Shown here: positions 1-8,541 of the stretch, one piece after another
How positions within the stretch are numbered: the first letter of the stretch is position 1
Layout: the number at the start of each line of letters is the position of its first letter
Source of the DNA: VXRN01 sp963664365
Lineage (GTDB): Bacteria; Chloroflexota; Dehalococcoidia; Lucifugimonadales; UBA1123
NCBI GenBank assembly: GCA_963664365.1
Contig: OY761144.1
Coordinates: 744,001 to 808,000 of the forward strand
Direction: 5' to 3'
DNA: 64,000 bases
Notes under the pieces: model-generated
Databases searched by the model: none
Seen by the model: only the letters and a program-made list of their open reading frames with translations
Told to the model about the DNA's origin: nothing
Translations under genes and position numbers: made by a program

Positions 1-356
1 CCTTTGGCATGAGCTTCGCGCATACGATTCACCCACGCTACCCACTCCGCACGTTCGGCGTCGCGAGCCTCTTTACGTTGCCTTGCGCTCAGCCATTCGT
101 CGAACTTCCTAGAAAGCATTGAATACACCTCGATGAGGACTAGATTGATACCTGCCAATGCGGGAAAAGCCGAGGAGAGGTCCTTGGCTACCGCTAATGC
201 TGTTTTCCATGGGTCGTCATTAGTAACCACAGCCGTTTCGTAGAATACAATGAAGCCGGTGGCTACGGTAATCATAACCGTGAACAGAGAGAAGTAGAGC
301 GACTTCCATCGTGTAGGGACAGTCCAGATGGATTCTCGGTCTTGGTCATCTCTCAC
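1..356 (-). CDS. Partial membrane-anchored hypothetical protein
   Basis: The reading frame starts at a GTG at 356 and stays open to the left edge, so the C-terminus is missing. After a short polar start (VRDDQDRESIW) there is a hydrophobic segment (YFSLFTVMITVATGFIVFY, residues about 20-40), a polar loop with NDDPWKTALAVAKD, and a second hydrophobic segment (FPALAGINLVLIEVYSML). A charged tail rich in Arg, Glu and Lys follows (WLSARQRKEARDAERAEW). The layout is two membrane helices with a cytoplasmic coiled-coil-like tail. No family is recognised. An in-frame TAG lies 8 codons before the GTG, which limits the start. A neighbouring ATG is in another frame. Confidence 0.5.
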   Translation of the reverse strand, partial: MRDDQDRESIWTVPTRWKSLYFSLFTVMITVATGFIVFYETAVVTNDDPWKTALAVAKDLSSAFPALAGINLVLIEVYSMLSRKFDEWLSARQRKEARDAERAEWVAWVNRMREAHAK

Positions 357-424
357 CGATGTTGCCGCCCTCTGTAATTCCTATCCAAGCAAAAATAACC
401 TGCGCGGTCAACTTTACTTTGTCA

Positions 425-1516
425 CTATCGAGGCGTCTCGTCAACTGTCCCGCCAATGTATGCCTTCGCAATGTCTATGATCAGCGATATGTCCTCCCTT
501 GCGTCGGAGACCGGTGAGCGACATTCTACGCCGTCCGCGATACACTCGTGAAAGTGGCGCAACTCGCGTCTGAACGGGCTTTCCCAGTCCATGGCGGGCT
601 GACGACGGAGGGACGTACCGGCATCGTCTATCTCATGCACAGTCAGGGTGGACACGCCCCTTGAGAAGCCGGTTGCGTACTGCACGATCACGCGCTTGTC
701 CGACCCATACACCTCCAGCGTCTCGTAGAAGTCCCAGAGCCTGGGCAGATCGACCCAGGACGCAACGCATCGGAAGCCTGAGGGGTATTCGAGCGTCGTG
801 CTGAATGCCTTGCCGTCGTTCCAGATGTCGGTGTGCAATACCGACGACGGCGACCCGAACAGAAGTCTGAGGCCGTACAGGTCGTGGATCAGGCTGCCGG
901 ACAGGGTCATGTACGCCCGCTCCACGTATGGAGCCACGTCCCCGATGGCGGACCGGATCGACTCGCTACGCGCGTCCGCGAGTTGTTGTCCCATGTTCGC
1001 CGGAACGTCGTCGAACCGGCGCGTTCTGAATTGCCCGATGTGAAGGAAGTTATCAGGGTGCAGGTGGTTGACCTGTACGAAGTGGACATCGTCCATGCCC
1101 CGCACTTCCGGGACTGCCGCCTCGAAAGCGGGCTCGTACAGCTTGACGTACCCGGCCTGGGCGACGACGTCCGCTTTCTGCGCGGCGGAGATGATCTTAT
1201 CCACGTCGTCCAGAGACAGACACACCGGCTTCTCGATGAACATGTGCTTTCCGGCGTCCAGCGCCGCGACGGCGACGTCGGTCTTCGGGTCGGACTGGCA
1301 GAGCAGCACGGCGTCAACGTCTGAGGCAAGCAGGTCTCGGTAGTCGGTGCAGCTATTCGGGACGTGGAAGAGGTCGGCGGCGTACTTTGCGGCTGAGGGC
1401 GATACGTCGCACACGGCGGCCACCTCGAACTCATCCGCCAACTCGGACAGGAACGGCAGATGCTGGATCTGGGCTATGGCCCCGCAGCCTATTACGCCAA
1501 TGCGAACGCGGCTCAT
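425..1516 (-). CDS. Gfo/Idh/MocA-family NAD(P)-dependent oxidoreductase
   Basis: A 363-residue protein of normal length for this family, whose members oxidise or reduce sugars, inositols and related polyols with NAD(P). The Rossmann motif GVIGCGAIAQ is at residues 7-16 and the family EKP motif (FIEKPVCLS) near residue 95. The C-terminal alpha/beta domain carries the substrate site. The start ATG overlaps the stop of the upstream cupin gene by 4 bp (ATGA), so the two are translationally coupled. The substrate cannot be told from sequence; a carbohydrate or related polyol is the family default. Confidence 0.85.
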   Translation of the reverse strand: MSRVRIGVIGCGAIAQIQHLPFLSELADEFEVAAVCDVSPSAAKYAADLFHVPNSCTDYRDLLASDVDAVLLCQSDPKTDVAVAALDAGKHMFIEKPVCLSLDDVDKIISAAQKADVVAQAGYVKLYEPAFEAAVPEVRGMDDVHFVQVNHLHPDNFLHIGQFRTRRFDDVPANMGQQLADARSESIRSAIGDVAPYVERAYMTLSGSLIHDLYGLRLLFGSPSSVLHTDIWNDGKAFSTTLEYPSGFRCVASWVDLPRLWDFYETLEVYGSDKRVIVQYATGFSRGVSTLTVHEIDDAGTSLRRQPAMDWESPFRRELRHFHECIADGVECRSPVSDAREDISLIIDIAKAYIGGTVDETPR

Positions 1517-2157
1517 GCGTCACCTCCCTTTAGGCTCTCTAGTTTCGCGGCGAGGACGTTCCAGACCGCCGCCAACTCCGCTGAATCTTGAAACAGTGGA
1601 AAGAGCGCGTCCCACATGTCGCCGCGGACCGCGCCGGCGGAGTCGAGGTCGCCGTCCGCGACAGCCGTATCCAGCCTTCCCGCCATCTCCGCCTGAGTCC
1701 GGCGCGCGCTTTCGGCGGCTGCGGCAACCGCGCTCATTCTCTCCAGGAAACGGGCCAAGAGATCGGCAACCGGCGCAGGGTCGGCGTCCTCGTCGTAGGC
1801 CGACGGAGGGGCGAAGCGGTGCGGCAGACGCTGGCCGCCGTTCCACATGGTGTGGGTCGGCTGGATGTGCGGAGTGACAGACAGGTACATCGTCATCGGC
1901 GCGTCGTCCATGACTCGTATGCCGTGAAGCTGGTCCACGAGGGCGACGCACATCTGACCAGGCCCGAGAACCTCCTTCTCGCCGTCTATGTCGAACTCCG
2001 CGCGGCCTTCCAGTACGAGAAAGACCTCGTGACCGAGGTCGTGGCTGTGCGGCTCGGCGACGAACCCGGCCTCCATCCTCATGAACCGCGAACGAAGCTG
2101 AGGCGTGACCAGTACGTTCTTGATGTCTTTCCGATAGTCATATACTTCGAATCCCAC
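1513..2157 (-). CDS. Cupin-domain protein
   Basis: A 214-residue protein with a GTG start. Residues 30-105 form one cupin barrel: the motif EPHSHDLGHEVFLVLEG supplies His, His and Glu metal ligands, and GPGQMCVALVDQLHGIRV supplies the second cupin motif with a further His. The C-terminal half (about 120-214) is Ala/Arg-rich and helical with no recognised fold. It is the first gene of a two-gene minus-strand operon and overlaps the Gfo/Idh oxidoreductase by 4 bp. An isomerase, ligand sensor or dioxygenase-like role for the same substrate is possible but unproven. Confidence 0.75.
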   Translation of the reverse strand: MGFEVYDYRKDIKNVLVTPQLRSRFMRMEAGFVAEPHSHDLGHEVFLVLEGRAEFDIDGEKEVLGPGQMCVALVDQLHGIRVMDDAPMTMYLSVTPHIQPTHTMWNGGQRLPHRFAPPSAYDEDADPAPVADLLARFLERMSAVAAAAESARRTQAEMAGRLDTAVADGDLDSAGAVRGDMWDALFPLFQDSAELAAVWNVLAAKLESLKGGDA

Positions 2158-2239
2158 GATAACCCCCTGCGCTAATGGCTGAAGGGGAACATAACAACGC
2201 AGAGTAGTTGTGTCAACGGAAATAGCGCGGCGAACGGGG

Positions 2240-2268
2240 TTGACAAGTAGTATTCAACGAAATATGGT
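2240..2268 (+). promoter_or_regulatory. Sigma-70 type promoter for the membrane protein gene
   Basis: TTGACA at 2240-2245, a 17-bp spacer, and TATGGT at 2263-2268. The predicted transcription start is about 65 nt before the ATG at 2340. Confidence 0.45.
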
Positions 2269-2339
2269 TGCGTGTAAGCCACTTTGATGAACCGGCGCAA
2301 TACTGATACGCCATGTCGGAACACGCTTGAAAGGGGCTA

Positions 2340-3089
2340 ATGATGACAATAAGATACGCGGGTCTTGCATTGATCCTCGGTGTGGCTCTGGGCTTCGTGG
2401 CTCCACTGTTCATGCCGGGCTACACTTTCGTAAGCCCGGTGGACCAGACCGACTTCTCCGCGGCGCTGGGCGCTCTGAGCGATTCGGCGGTCCTCGCCCA
2501 ATGGATGACGTTCTTGACACTCATCTCCCTGCTGCTGATGTCCTTCGGCTTCTTGTGTCTCTACCCTCTGGCGAGCCGGCAAGCCGGACTGGGCGGCAAA
2601 CTCCTGCAATTCGGCATCATCGCCACCCTTATCGAGTGGGGCATCCTCATCGCCGCCACGGGGATGAGGCACTTCGAAATCCACCTGATGCAGCGCAGCA
2701 ACCTGGCCGCCGAAGGGCCTCAGACGGCGGCAGATCTCGCGGCCGCGGCCCTGGCCTTGCATATCGACACGACGGCGGTCACACTGGCGTTTGTGGCGCT
2801 GGCCCCGATCGCATCCAGCATGTTCGGACTTGGGATGTCCAAACGGTTCGCTTCCATGAACCTCTACAAAGCTGCGTCCTACGTCATAGTGGCCGCCGGA
2901 GTTGTGGGGCTGGTCAACTTCCTGCTTGCGGTGAGCAATCCCGATCTCGGTACTGATCCCCTGCTCGTTGTGAACAGCTTGACCCTCTACATTCAGGGGA
3001 TTTGCCTGATCATCATCGGCTACGGCATGTACAAAGGACGGGACGAGCTCGCCGAGGAGTCCGAAGCCGCCCCCAACGGTTCCGCCTAA
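2340..3089 (+). CDS. Polytopic integral membrane protein of unknown function
   Basis: A 249-residue protein with about six hydrophobic helices, at roughly residues 5-28, 55-78, 86-106, 130-155, 170-195 and 220-243, and a short acidic tail (EESEAAPNGSA). AAGGGG lies just before the tandem ATG ATG start. The architecture resembles small DUF4386-like membrane proteins, but no catalytic or ligand motif is evident and I make no functional call. It stands alone between a minus-strand operon and a SodC-like gene. Confidence 0.7.
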   Translation: MMTIRYAGLALILGVALGFVAPLFMPGYTFVSPVDQTDFSAALGALSDSAVLAQWMTFLTLISLLLMSFGFLCLYPLASRQAGLGGKLLQFGIIATLIEWGILIAATGMRHFEIHLMQRSNLAAEGPQTAADLAAAALALHIDTTAVTLAFVALAPIASSMFGLGMSKRFASMNLYKAASYVIVAAGVVGLVNFLLAVSNPDLGTDPLLVVNSLTLYIQGICLIIIGYGMYKGRDELAEESEAAPNGSA

Positions 3090-3101
3090 CCGCCGGATGC
3101 G

Positions 3102-3135
3102 CGCCCCGGTTGCAACTTCCCATCGGCTGTGCAAG
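3102..3135 (+). repeat. 34-bp direct repeat, copy 1 (copy 2 at 4076-4109)
   Basis: An identical 34-bp sequence beginning CGCCCCGGTTGCAACTTCCC occurs at 3102-3135 and 4076-4109. The two copies bracket the SodC-like gene. Confidence 0.8.
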
Positions 3136-3337
3136 TCCCCCTAACGTCGCCGTAACGCGATTGCGTATCATCTAAATCATTATTGTACGTGTCGCCAAAG
3201 CATGGTATGATCCTACTGAGGCGAGTATCTGAACCTACTTCCGCCGCTCCATGTGTACGGTATCCTAATTCTTGAGGGCCTGATATGATACTAAGTATCG
3301 TCTATCTAAGCGTTTGCGTCAAGGGAGTCAAACCAAG

Positions 3338-3988
3338 ATGATATGGAGATCGTTTCCGCCTATTCTCCTAGTGTCCGTAGCTGTCACTGCCATCATAGTG
3401 CTCGGCGGATTGGCGCTGCTGGTCGCCCGGTCGGGTGAAGAACCCCAACCCAAAGTAGGCTTGACCGCAGAGGCCGACCTGAAATCGCCGTCCGGCGACT
3501 CCATGGGAACAGTTACGTTCCGGCAAGTAGCCTCCGGAGTCTTGATCATGGCCGACGTGAAGGGACTGGCCCCTGGCGGCCACGCTTTCATCATCCACGA
3601 GGTCGGCGCGTGTACGCCCGACTTCGATGCCGCCGGCGACCACTTCAACCCCACCGATGCGGAACATGGCTTTATCCATCCGGCTTGGAAGCGCGGCGAA
3701 CCGAGTGGAGGACACGGCGGCGACTTGCCCAATATCTACGCCGCCTCCGACGGTTCCGCCCGCGCCGACTTCTTTACCGAAGGCATCACATTGGACGCGG
3801 ACCTGCGCCATTCCGTATTTGACTCTGACGGCTCCGCCATCATCGTGCATGAGCGCCCGGACGCCTATGGAGAAGAGGAGTCGGACACCGGCAGCCGCCT
3901 AGCCTGCGGGGTCATTAGGCAGGTATATGATTCCCCCGCACAGGCAGCCGACAGAGACGCGCGCAGCGCCCCCAAATCCACCACCTAA
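3338..3988 (+). CDS. Membrane-anchored Cu/Zn superoxide dismutase-like protein lacking a copper ligand
   Basis: 216 residues from the ATG at 3338, preceded by AAGGGAG 10 nt upstream. A TTG at 3314 would add 8 residues. An N-terminal helix (residues 8-30) anchors an extracytoplasmic SodC fold. Zinc ligands are intact (AGDHFNP, AEHG, GGHGGDL with His and Asp). Also present are the disulfide cysteines (GACTP and LACGV), the active-site Arg (GSRLACG) and the copper His in IIVHE. The usual FHIHE copper motif reads FIIHE: the codon at 3590-3592 gives Ile where copper ligand His46 is expected. Dismutase activity is therefore doubtful; a structural or metal-binding role as in other SodC-like proteins is possible. 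Confidence 0.85.
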   Translation: MIWRSFPPILLVSVAVTAIIVLGGLALLVARSGEEPQPKVGLTAEADLKSPSGDSMGTVTFRQVASGVLIMADVKGLAPGGHAFIIHEVGACTPDFDAAGDHFNPTDAEHGFIHPAWKRGEPSGGHGGDLPNIYAASDGSARADFFTEGITLDADLRHSVFDSDGSAIIVHERPDAYGEEESDTGSRLACGVIRQVYDSPAQAADRDARSAPKSTT

Positions 3989-4000
3989 TACCCGGATGCT

Positions 4001-4073
4001 CGTAGGAGCGCGGGCGTCTCGCCCGCACCCGCCGACACCGCAATACCATCGCTAGGCGGTGGATCTGGGACCT
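4001..4073 (+). repeat. Hairpin-plus-tail dispersed repeat, copy 1
   Basis: A perfect 7-bp stem GCGGGCG/CGCCCGC with a TCT loop at 4010-4026, followed by a conserved tail (ACCCGCCGA...CCATC...GGCGGTGGAT). A related copy with a different stem is at 13917-13985. It sits just after the SodC-like gene and could stabilise or terminate its transcript, although there is no T tract. Confidence 0.6.
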
Positions 4074-4075
4074 AA

Positions 4076-4109
4076 CGCCCCGGTTGCAACTTCCCATCGG
4101 CTGTGCAAG
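4076..4109 (+). repeat. 34-bp direct repeat, copy 2
   Basis: Identical to 3102-3135; it lies upstream of the AAA ATPase gene. Confidence 0.8.
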
Positions 4110-4170
4110 ACTGACTGCCGACCACAACAGGCAAACCGCACAGTCCCGACCCCCAGGAGCGCAACGAACC

Positions 4171-5571
4171 ATGGCGTCTGACTCGCGACCCACCACCGTA
4201 GGCGAACTGCGAGAATCCGGCTACGAAGTCATTCCCGTCAAGCGCGAGGTCAGAAAGAACCTCATCGCCCGAATAAGGAACGGCCAAGAGCTGTTCCCCG
4301 GCATCGTCGGATTCGAAGACTCCGTAATACCCCAGCTTGAGAACGCGATACTCGCCGGACAGGACATCATACTCCTGGGCGAACGCGGACAGGCCAAGTC
4401 GCGCCTGATACGCGACATGACCGAGCTGCTCGACGAAGCCATCCCAGCGATCCGCGGCTGCGAGCTAAACGACAACCCATTCGCCCCGATCTGCAGGCCG
4501 TGCAAAGACCGCGCCGCCGAGTGCGGCGACGACCTTCCAATTCGCTGGGTGAGCCGCTCGGAGCGGTACTCAGAAAAGCTCGCGACGCCCGACATCAGCG
4601 TCGCCGACCTCATCGGCGAGATCGACCCCATCAGGATAGCCGAGGGGCGCTACCTGTCCGACGAGCTCGCCATCCACTACGGACTCATCCCGCGCACCAA
4701 CCGCGGCATCTTCTGCATCAACGAACTGCCCGACCTCTCCGAGCGAATCCAGGTCAGCCTCTTCAACCTCATGCAGGAACGCGACGTCCAGATAAAGGGA
4801 TACCGCGTCATGCTCCCGCTGGACGTGATGCTGATCGCCAGCGCCAACCCCGAGGACTACACCAACCGAGGCCGCATCATAACGCCGCTCAAAGACAGGT
4901 ACGGCGCGCAGATACGCACCCACTACCCCCGAAGCCTCGACGAAGAGATCGAGATAATGGAGCAGGAGCACACCAGGTTCGAAGACTCCGACCGCCTCGT
5001 GGCGATTCCTCAGTACATGAAAGAGATCGTGGCCGAGATAACCGGCCTCGCCCGCCGAAGCCCCGAGATCAACCAGCGCTCCGGCGTCAGCCTCCGCGTC
5101 TCGATAGCCAACTACGAGACCGTCATCGGCAGCGCGTTCAAGCGCAGCCTCAGACTCGACGAGGGCGCGAGTCCCAGGGTCAGCGACCTCCCCGCCGTAG
5201 TAGCCTCCACCAACGGCAAAGTCGAGATGGAGAGCGCGGAAGAGGGCCGCGAGTTCAAAGTGGTGGACAGCCTCGTCAAGAAGGCCGTCCAGAACACCTT
5301 CGGACGCTACTTCAGCGTCCGCGAGTTCGACGCAGTCCTGATGCGTTTCGACGAGGGCCTGACCGTCGAAACCGGCTCAGACGTGCCGTCTGAGGACTAC
5401 GCCAACAAGCTCCCTCAGATGGCAAACCTGAAAGATCTGGTCGGACGAATCGAGTCATCCAACGATCCCGCGGCCATCGCCTCGGCAATCGAGTTCGTCC
5501 TAGAAGGACTCCACCTAAGCCGCCGCCTGAACCGAGACCAGACCGCCGGCCACATCATCTACTCCGCCTAG
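4171..5571 (+). CDS. MoxR/magnesium-chelatase ChlI-type AAA+ ATPase
   Basis: 466 residues from the ATG at 4171 (AGGAG at 4155-4159). The frame is open further upstream, but the SD favours this start. The N-terminal AAA+ core has a variant Walker A (GERGQAKSR, residues about 73-81), the helix-2 acidic insert with the SVADLIGEIDP motif typical of ChlI/MoxR proteins, a Walker B/sensor segment (IFCINELPDL then IASANPEDYTNRGRI) and an arginine-finger region. A helical lid domain follows. Such ATPases usually load metal or remodel partner proteins with a VWA-domain subunit. No VWA gene is adjacent. Its stop overlaps that of nth on the other strand (CTAG). Confidence 0.8.
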   Translation: MASDSRPTTVGELRESGYEVIPVKREVRKNLIARIRNGQELFPGIVGFEDSVIPQLENAILAGQDIILLGERGQAKSRLIRDMTELLDEAIPAIRGCELNDNPFAPICRPCKDRAAECGDDLPIRWVSRSERYSEKLATPDISVADLIGEIDPIRIAEGRYLSDELAIHYGLIPRTNRGIFCINELPDLSERIQVSLFNLMQERDVQIKGYRVMLPLDVMLIASANPEDYTNRGRIITPLKDRYGAQIRTHYPRSLDEEIEIMEQEHTRFEDSDRLVAIPQYMKEIVAEITGLARRSPEINQRSGVSLRVSIANYETVIGSAFKRSLRLDEGASPRVSDLPAVVASTNGKVEMESAEEGREFKVVDSLVKKAVQNTFGRYFSVREFDAVLMRFDEGLTVETGSDVPSEDYANKLPQMANLKDLVGRIESSNDPAAIASAIEFVLEGLHLSRRLNRDQTAGHIIYSA

Positions 5572-6269
5572 CCCCCCTTGCGCCGACCGGTGCGCTTCAG
5601 CCCCACCTTCCCATTCGACGGACATCCCCACGCCAGTACGCACTCGCCGCATCGAGGCCGCTGCGCCTTGCACACCTGCCGTCCGTGACGGATGAGGTAC
5701 ACGTGGAACGGAAACACCTCCTCAGGCGGCACCATCGGCTCCAAAATGTCGTGCGCCTTGTCCGCCGACACCTTGGGACCGATGAGCCGCAGCCGCTGAG
5801 AGACCCTGTGAATGTGAGTATCGACCGGCATGGCCGGCATCCCCAGCGAAAAGCACAGGATTATCGCCGCCGTCTTGGGACCGATTCCGGGCAGACGCTT
5901 CAGCCAAGCCTTCGCCTCTTCCATCTCCATTTCGCCCAGAAAGCTCAGGTCGAACGAGCCAAGCTCGTCCCTGACTATGTTCAGAACCTCTTTGATTCGC
6001 GCCGACTTCTGCCGCGCCAGTCCCCCCGACCTAATCGCCTCCTCTATCTCTTCTTGGGAGGCGTCCGCGATCGCGTCAAAGTTCTCGAAACGGCTCATCA
6101 GGCTCCCGAAAGCCCGCTCGGAGTTGACGTCCGACGTGTGCTGAGACAGAATCGTATAGACGAGCTCCTCCGCCGGACTGTACCTCGGCTCCCACTCAAC
6201 CGGACCGTAGATCGGCCCGAGGTAGTCCATAACGTCCGCCGCGCTCGCGCGTTTGCGTCTTCCCGGCAT
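5568..6269 (-). CDS. nth: Endonuclease III (DNA glycosylase/AP lyase)
   Basis: A 233-residue base-excision repair enzyme that removes oxidised pyrimidines. The helix-hairpin-helix LPGIGPKTA carries the catalytic Lys, and PVDTHIHR the catalytic Asp. The C-terminal [4Fe-4S] loop has the exact Cys spacing C-x6-C-x2-C-x5-C (CKAQRPRCGECVLAWGC). An N-terminal Arg/Lys-rich start (MPGRRKRASAADV) precedes the domain. It is convergent with the AAA ATPase gene, sharing a 4-bp stop overlap. Confidence 0.93.
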   Translation of the reverse strand: MPGRRKRASAADVMDYLGPIYGPVEWEPRYSPAEELVYTILSQHTSDVNSERAFGSLMSRFENFDAIADASQEEIEEAIRSGGLARQKSARIKEVLNIVRDELGSFDLSFLGEMEMEEAKAWLKRLPGIGPKTAAIILCFSLGMPAMPVDTHIHRVSQRLRLIGPKVSADKAHDILEPMVPPEEVFPFHVYLIRHGRQVCKAQRPRCGECVLAWGCPSNGKVGLKRTGRRKGG

Positions 6270-6393
6270 CTGCTGGCCCCCGCTCTACTGATGTGATCGC
6301 TTCCGACGCTGCGAATTATACGCCAACCCTCGCTTGACAGGACACGAAAGCCTCTATTACTTTCAATCCGCGTAAGCCCGCAGAGTAGTTGGA

Positions 6394-7338
6394 GTGAATC
6401 CCCGTGAGCGCAGAATAGTGACAGCCGCCCAAGTCATCGTCGAGCTTCGAGATTCCGATAGCCCCGTTCGACACGCCAGCCTGATCCAACTCTCTGGCCT
6501 GTCCCGTAGCGAGGTCGGGGACATGATGTCGTCATGGCGCGAAGTCGAATCAGACCGCCGCCGCGAACTGCTCGACAGAATGGCGGAGCTTGCCGACGAC
6601 AACATAGACCTCGACTTCTCCGCCATCTTCCGAGCCTGCCTCGCCGACGAAGACTCCGGCGTTAGAGCAAGGGCCGCACGCAATCTGTGGGACTCCGACG
6701 ACAGGACCAACATTCGCCCGCTTCTCGGTCTTTTGACCCAGGACGATTCGGCGGTGGTGCGCGCCGAGGCCGCCGCCGCGCTCGGAAAGTTCGTCGAGAT
6801 GGCCGAAGATGGCAAGCTGCTTAGAAGAGAGGGACAAAGAATCGCCGATGCCCTCGTCGGAGTAATCGAAAACCCGCGAGAGCGTCTCGAAACCCGATGC
6901 CGAGCGATCGAGGCGGTCGCCCCAATGTCATCGGGAAAAATCCACTCGATAATCGAGCAGGCGCACCGAGACGACGACGTCAGACTCAATCAAAGCGCCA
7001 TCTACGCCATGGGCCGCAGCTCCGATTCCTCCTGGCTCCCCACGGCGCTCAGCTGGACGACCCACGCCGAGGCCGCGATAAGATACGAAGCGGTTACGGC
7101 CAGCGGCCTTCTCGGCGACGAAGATACCGTTCCGCGTCTGGTCGCCTTTCTCAACGACGACGATTCTCAAGTGCGGCTTGCCGCCGTCAACTCGCTCGGA
7201 ATGATAGGAGGCGACCTAGCGCAAAGGGCGCTGATACAAGCTGTGAAACAAGGTGACGAAGCCATCATAGAGGCGGCTGAACTCGCGCTCGAAGCCATGG
7301 ACTTCGACGACGATCCCCTGGGACTCAGATTCGAGTGA
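6394..7338 (+). CDS. HEAT-repeat (PBS lyase-like) protein
   Basis: 314 residues from a GTG; a second in-frame GTG at 6418 is an alternative start, and neither has a clear SD. At least five HEAT-like helical pairs are visible, for example DSGVRARAARNLWD, DSAVVRAEAAAALGKF, DVRLNQSAIYAMGR, EAAIRYEAVTASGLLGD and DSQVRLAAVNSLGMIGGD. The C-terminus is acidic. HEAT proteins act as scaffolds and no enzymatic motif is seen. A weak TTGACA (6334-6339) with TATTAC at 15 bp lies upstream. The AcoX-like kinase follows 31 bp downstream on the same strand. Confidence 0.8.
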   Translation: MNPRERRIVTAAQVIVELRDSDSPVRHASLIQLSGLSRSEVGDMMSSWREVESDRRRELLDRMAELADDNIDLDFSAIFRACLADEDSGVRARAARNLWDSDDRTNIRPLLGLLTQDDSAVVRAEAAAALGKFVEMAEDGKLLRREGQRIADALVGVIENPRERLETRCRAIEAVAPMSSGKIHSIIEQAHRDDDVRLNQSAIYAMGRSSDSSWLPTALSWTTHAEAAIRYEAVTASGLLGDEDTVPRLVAFLNDDDSQVRLAAVNSLGMIGGDLAQRALIQAVKQGDEAIIEAAELALEAMDFDDDPLGLRFE

Positions 7339-7369
7339 TTGTCTCGCGACAGGCCCGCGCCAAAGGGAA

Positions 7370-8380
7370 ATGGGTTCAAGACCGTTGAGCTCCGTCGGAA
7401 TCATCGCCAACCCGGCCGCCGGGAAAGACATCAGGCGCATCGTCGCTCAGGGCCGCTTCGTCCCAAACCACGAGAAGGTCAACATCCTCAAGCGCGTTCT
7501 CGCGGGCCTGGACGCCGTGGGCGTCGAGCGCGTACTGTTCATGCCCGACACCGGCGCGCTCGGCTCGAACGCGCTCGAGGGAACCACGCTCAGGCTGTCC
7601 GCGGACTTCATCGACATGCCCGTCTTCCACGAAGAGCTAGACACCTCCAGGGCGGCAAGAGAGATGCGCGAAGCGGGCGTCGAGTGCATAGTCACCCTCG
7701 GCGGCGACGGCACCAACCGAGTCGTCGCCAAAGAGTGCGGAGACGTGCCGCTCGTCCCAATCTCCACGGGCACCAACAACGTATTTCCCGACGTGACCGA
7801 CGGCACGATCGCCGGCCTCGCCGCGGGAGTCGTCGCCTCCGGCCTCGTGGACACCTCCCGCGTGACCTCGCGCCACACGCGCCTCGAAGTCTCCCTCGAC
7901 GGAGAGCTAAAGGACATCGCCCTGGTCGATCTCGCCGTCTCCACCGAAAGGTTCGTCGGCGGACGCGCCGTCTGGGACATGACCACGTTGGACGAACTGT
8001 TCCTAACACGCTCGGAGGCCACCAACATCGGACTCTCGGCCATCGGAGCGCAGCTTATGCGCGTGAAACCCGATGAGCAGTCCGGCCTTCGCATTAAGCT
8101 CGGCCCTGGACGAGACAAAGTCCTGGCGACAGTCGCGCCAGGCCTCGTCGAATGGGTCGAAATCGCCGACTGGCAGGTGATCGAGGCCGGCGGACCGGAG
8201 ATCACCATAGACCGGCGCCCCGCCACAATAGCCCTGGACGGTGAGCGCTCCTTCAGCCTTCCGGTGAACTCGCAAGTTTCCGTCAGGCTGAGCGCGGACG
8301 GCCCCAGGGTCGTCGATCTGGACGCTGCCCTATCCATGGCCGCTCAGAAAGAGAACGGCCCGCCTCTCTTCCGGGGGTAA
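7370..8380 (+). CDS. ATP-NAD/AcoX-type kinase family protein
   Basis: A 336-residue protein with the diagnostic glycine-rich motif TLGGDGTNR (about residue 105) shared by NAD kinases, and an N-terminal GIIANPAAGKDIRRIVAQG typical of the AcoX-like branch. VPISTGTNNVFP follows as the second nucleotide loop. AcoX-like proteins resemble NAD kinase and often sit near acetoin or other catabolic genes. Here the neighbours are a HEAT-repeat protein and unrelated genes, so whether NAD is the substrate is uncertain. AAGGG precedes the ATG. Confidence 0.75.
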   Translation: MGSRPLSSVGIIANPAAGKDIRRIVAQGRFVPNHEKVNILKRVLAGLDAVGVERVLFMPDTGALGSNALEGTTLRLSADFIDMPVFHEELDTSRAAREMREAGVECIVTLGGDGTNRVVAKECGDVPLVPISTGTNNVFPDVTDGTIAGLAAGVVASGLVDTSRVTSRHTRLEVSLDGELKDIALVDLAVSTERFVGGRAVWDMTTLDELFLTRSEATNIGLSAIGAQLMRVKPDEQSGLRIKLGPGRDKVLATVAPGLVEWVEIADWQVIEAGGPEITIDRRPATIALDGERSFSLPVNSQVSVRLSADGPRVVDLDAALSMAAQKENGPPLFRG

Positions 8381-8541
8381 GATTGAGGCAGGCCGCTTCA
8401 TTGAAGGAGGAGTTTGACTTGGTCTCCTCGTCGGAACGTTCATGCAAATCTGACGTTCTTAATTTAGAACGCTGCGTTCGCGCTAGTCAAGGGGTAAGCG
8501 AACGAATATACGCGAGTTTTCGGCAATTTCTCCATTTGAAA

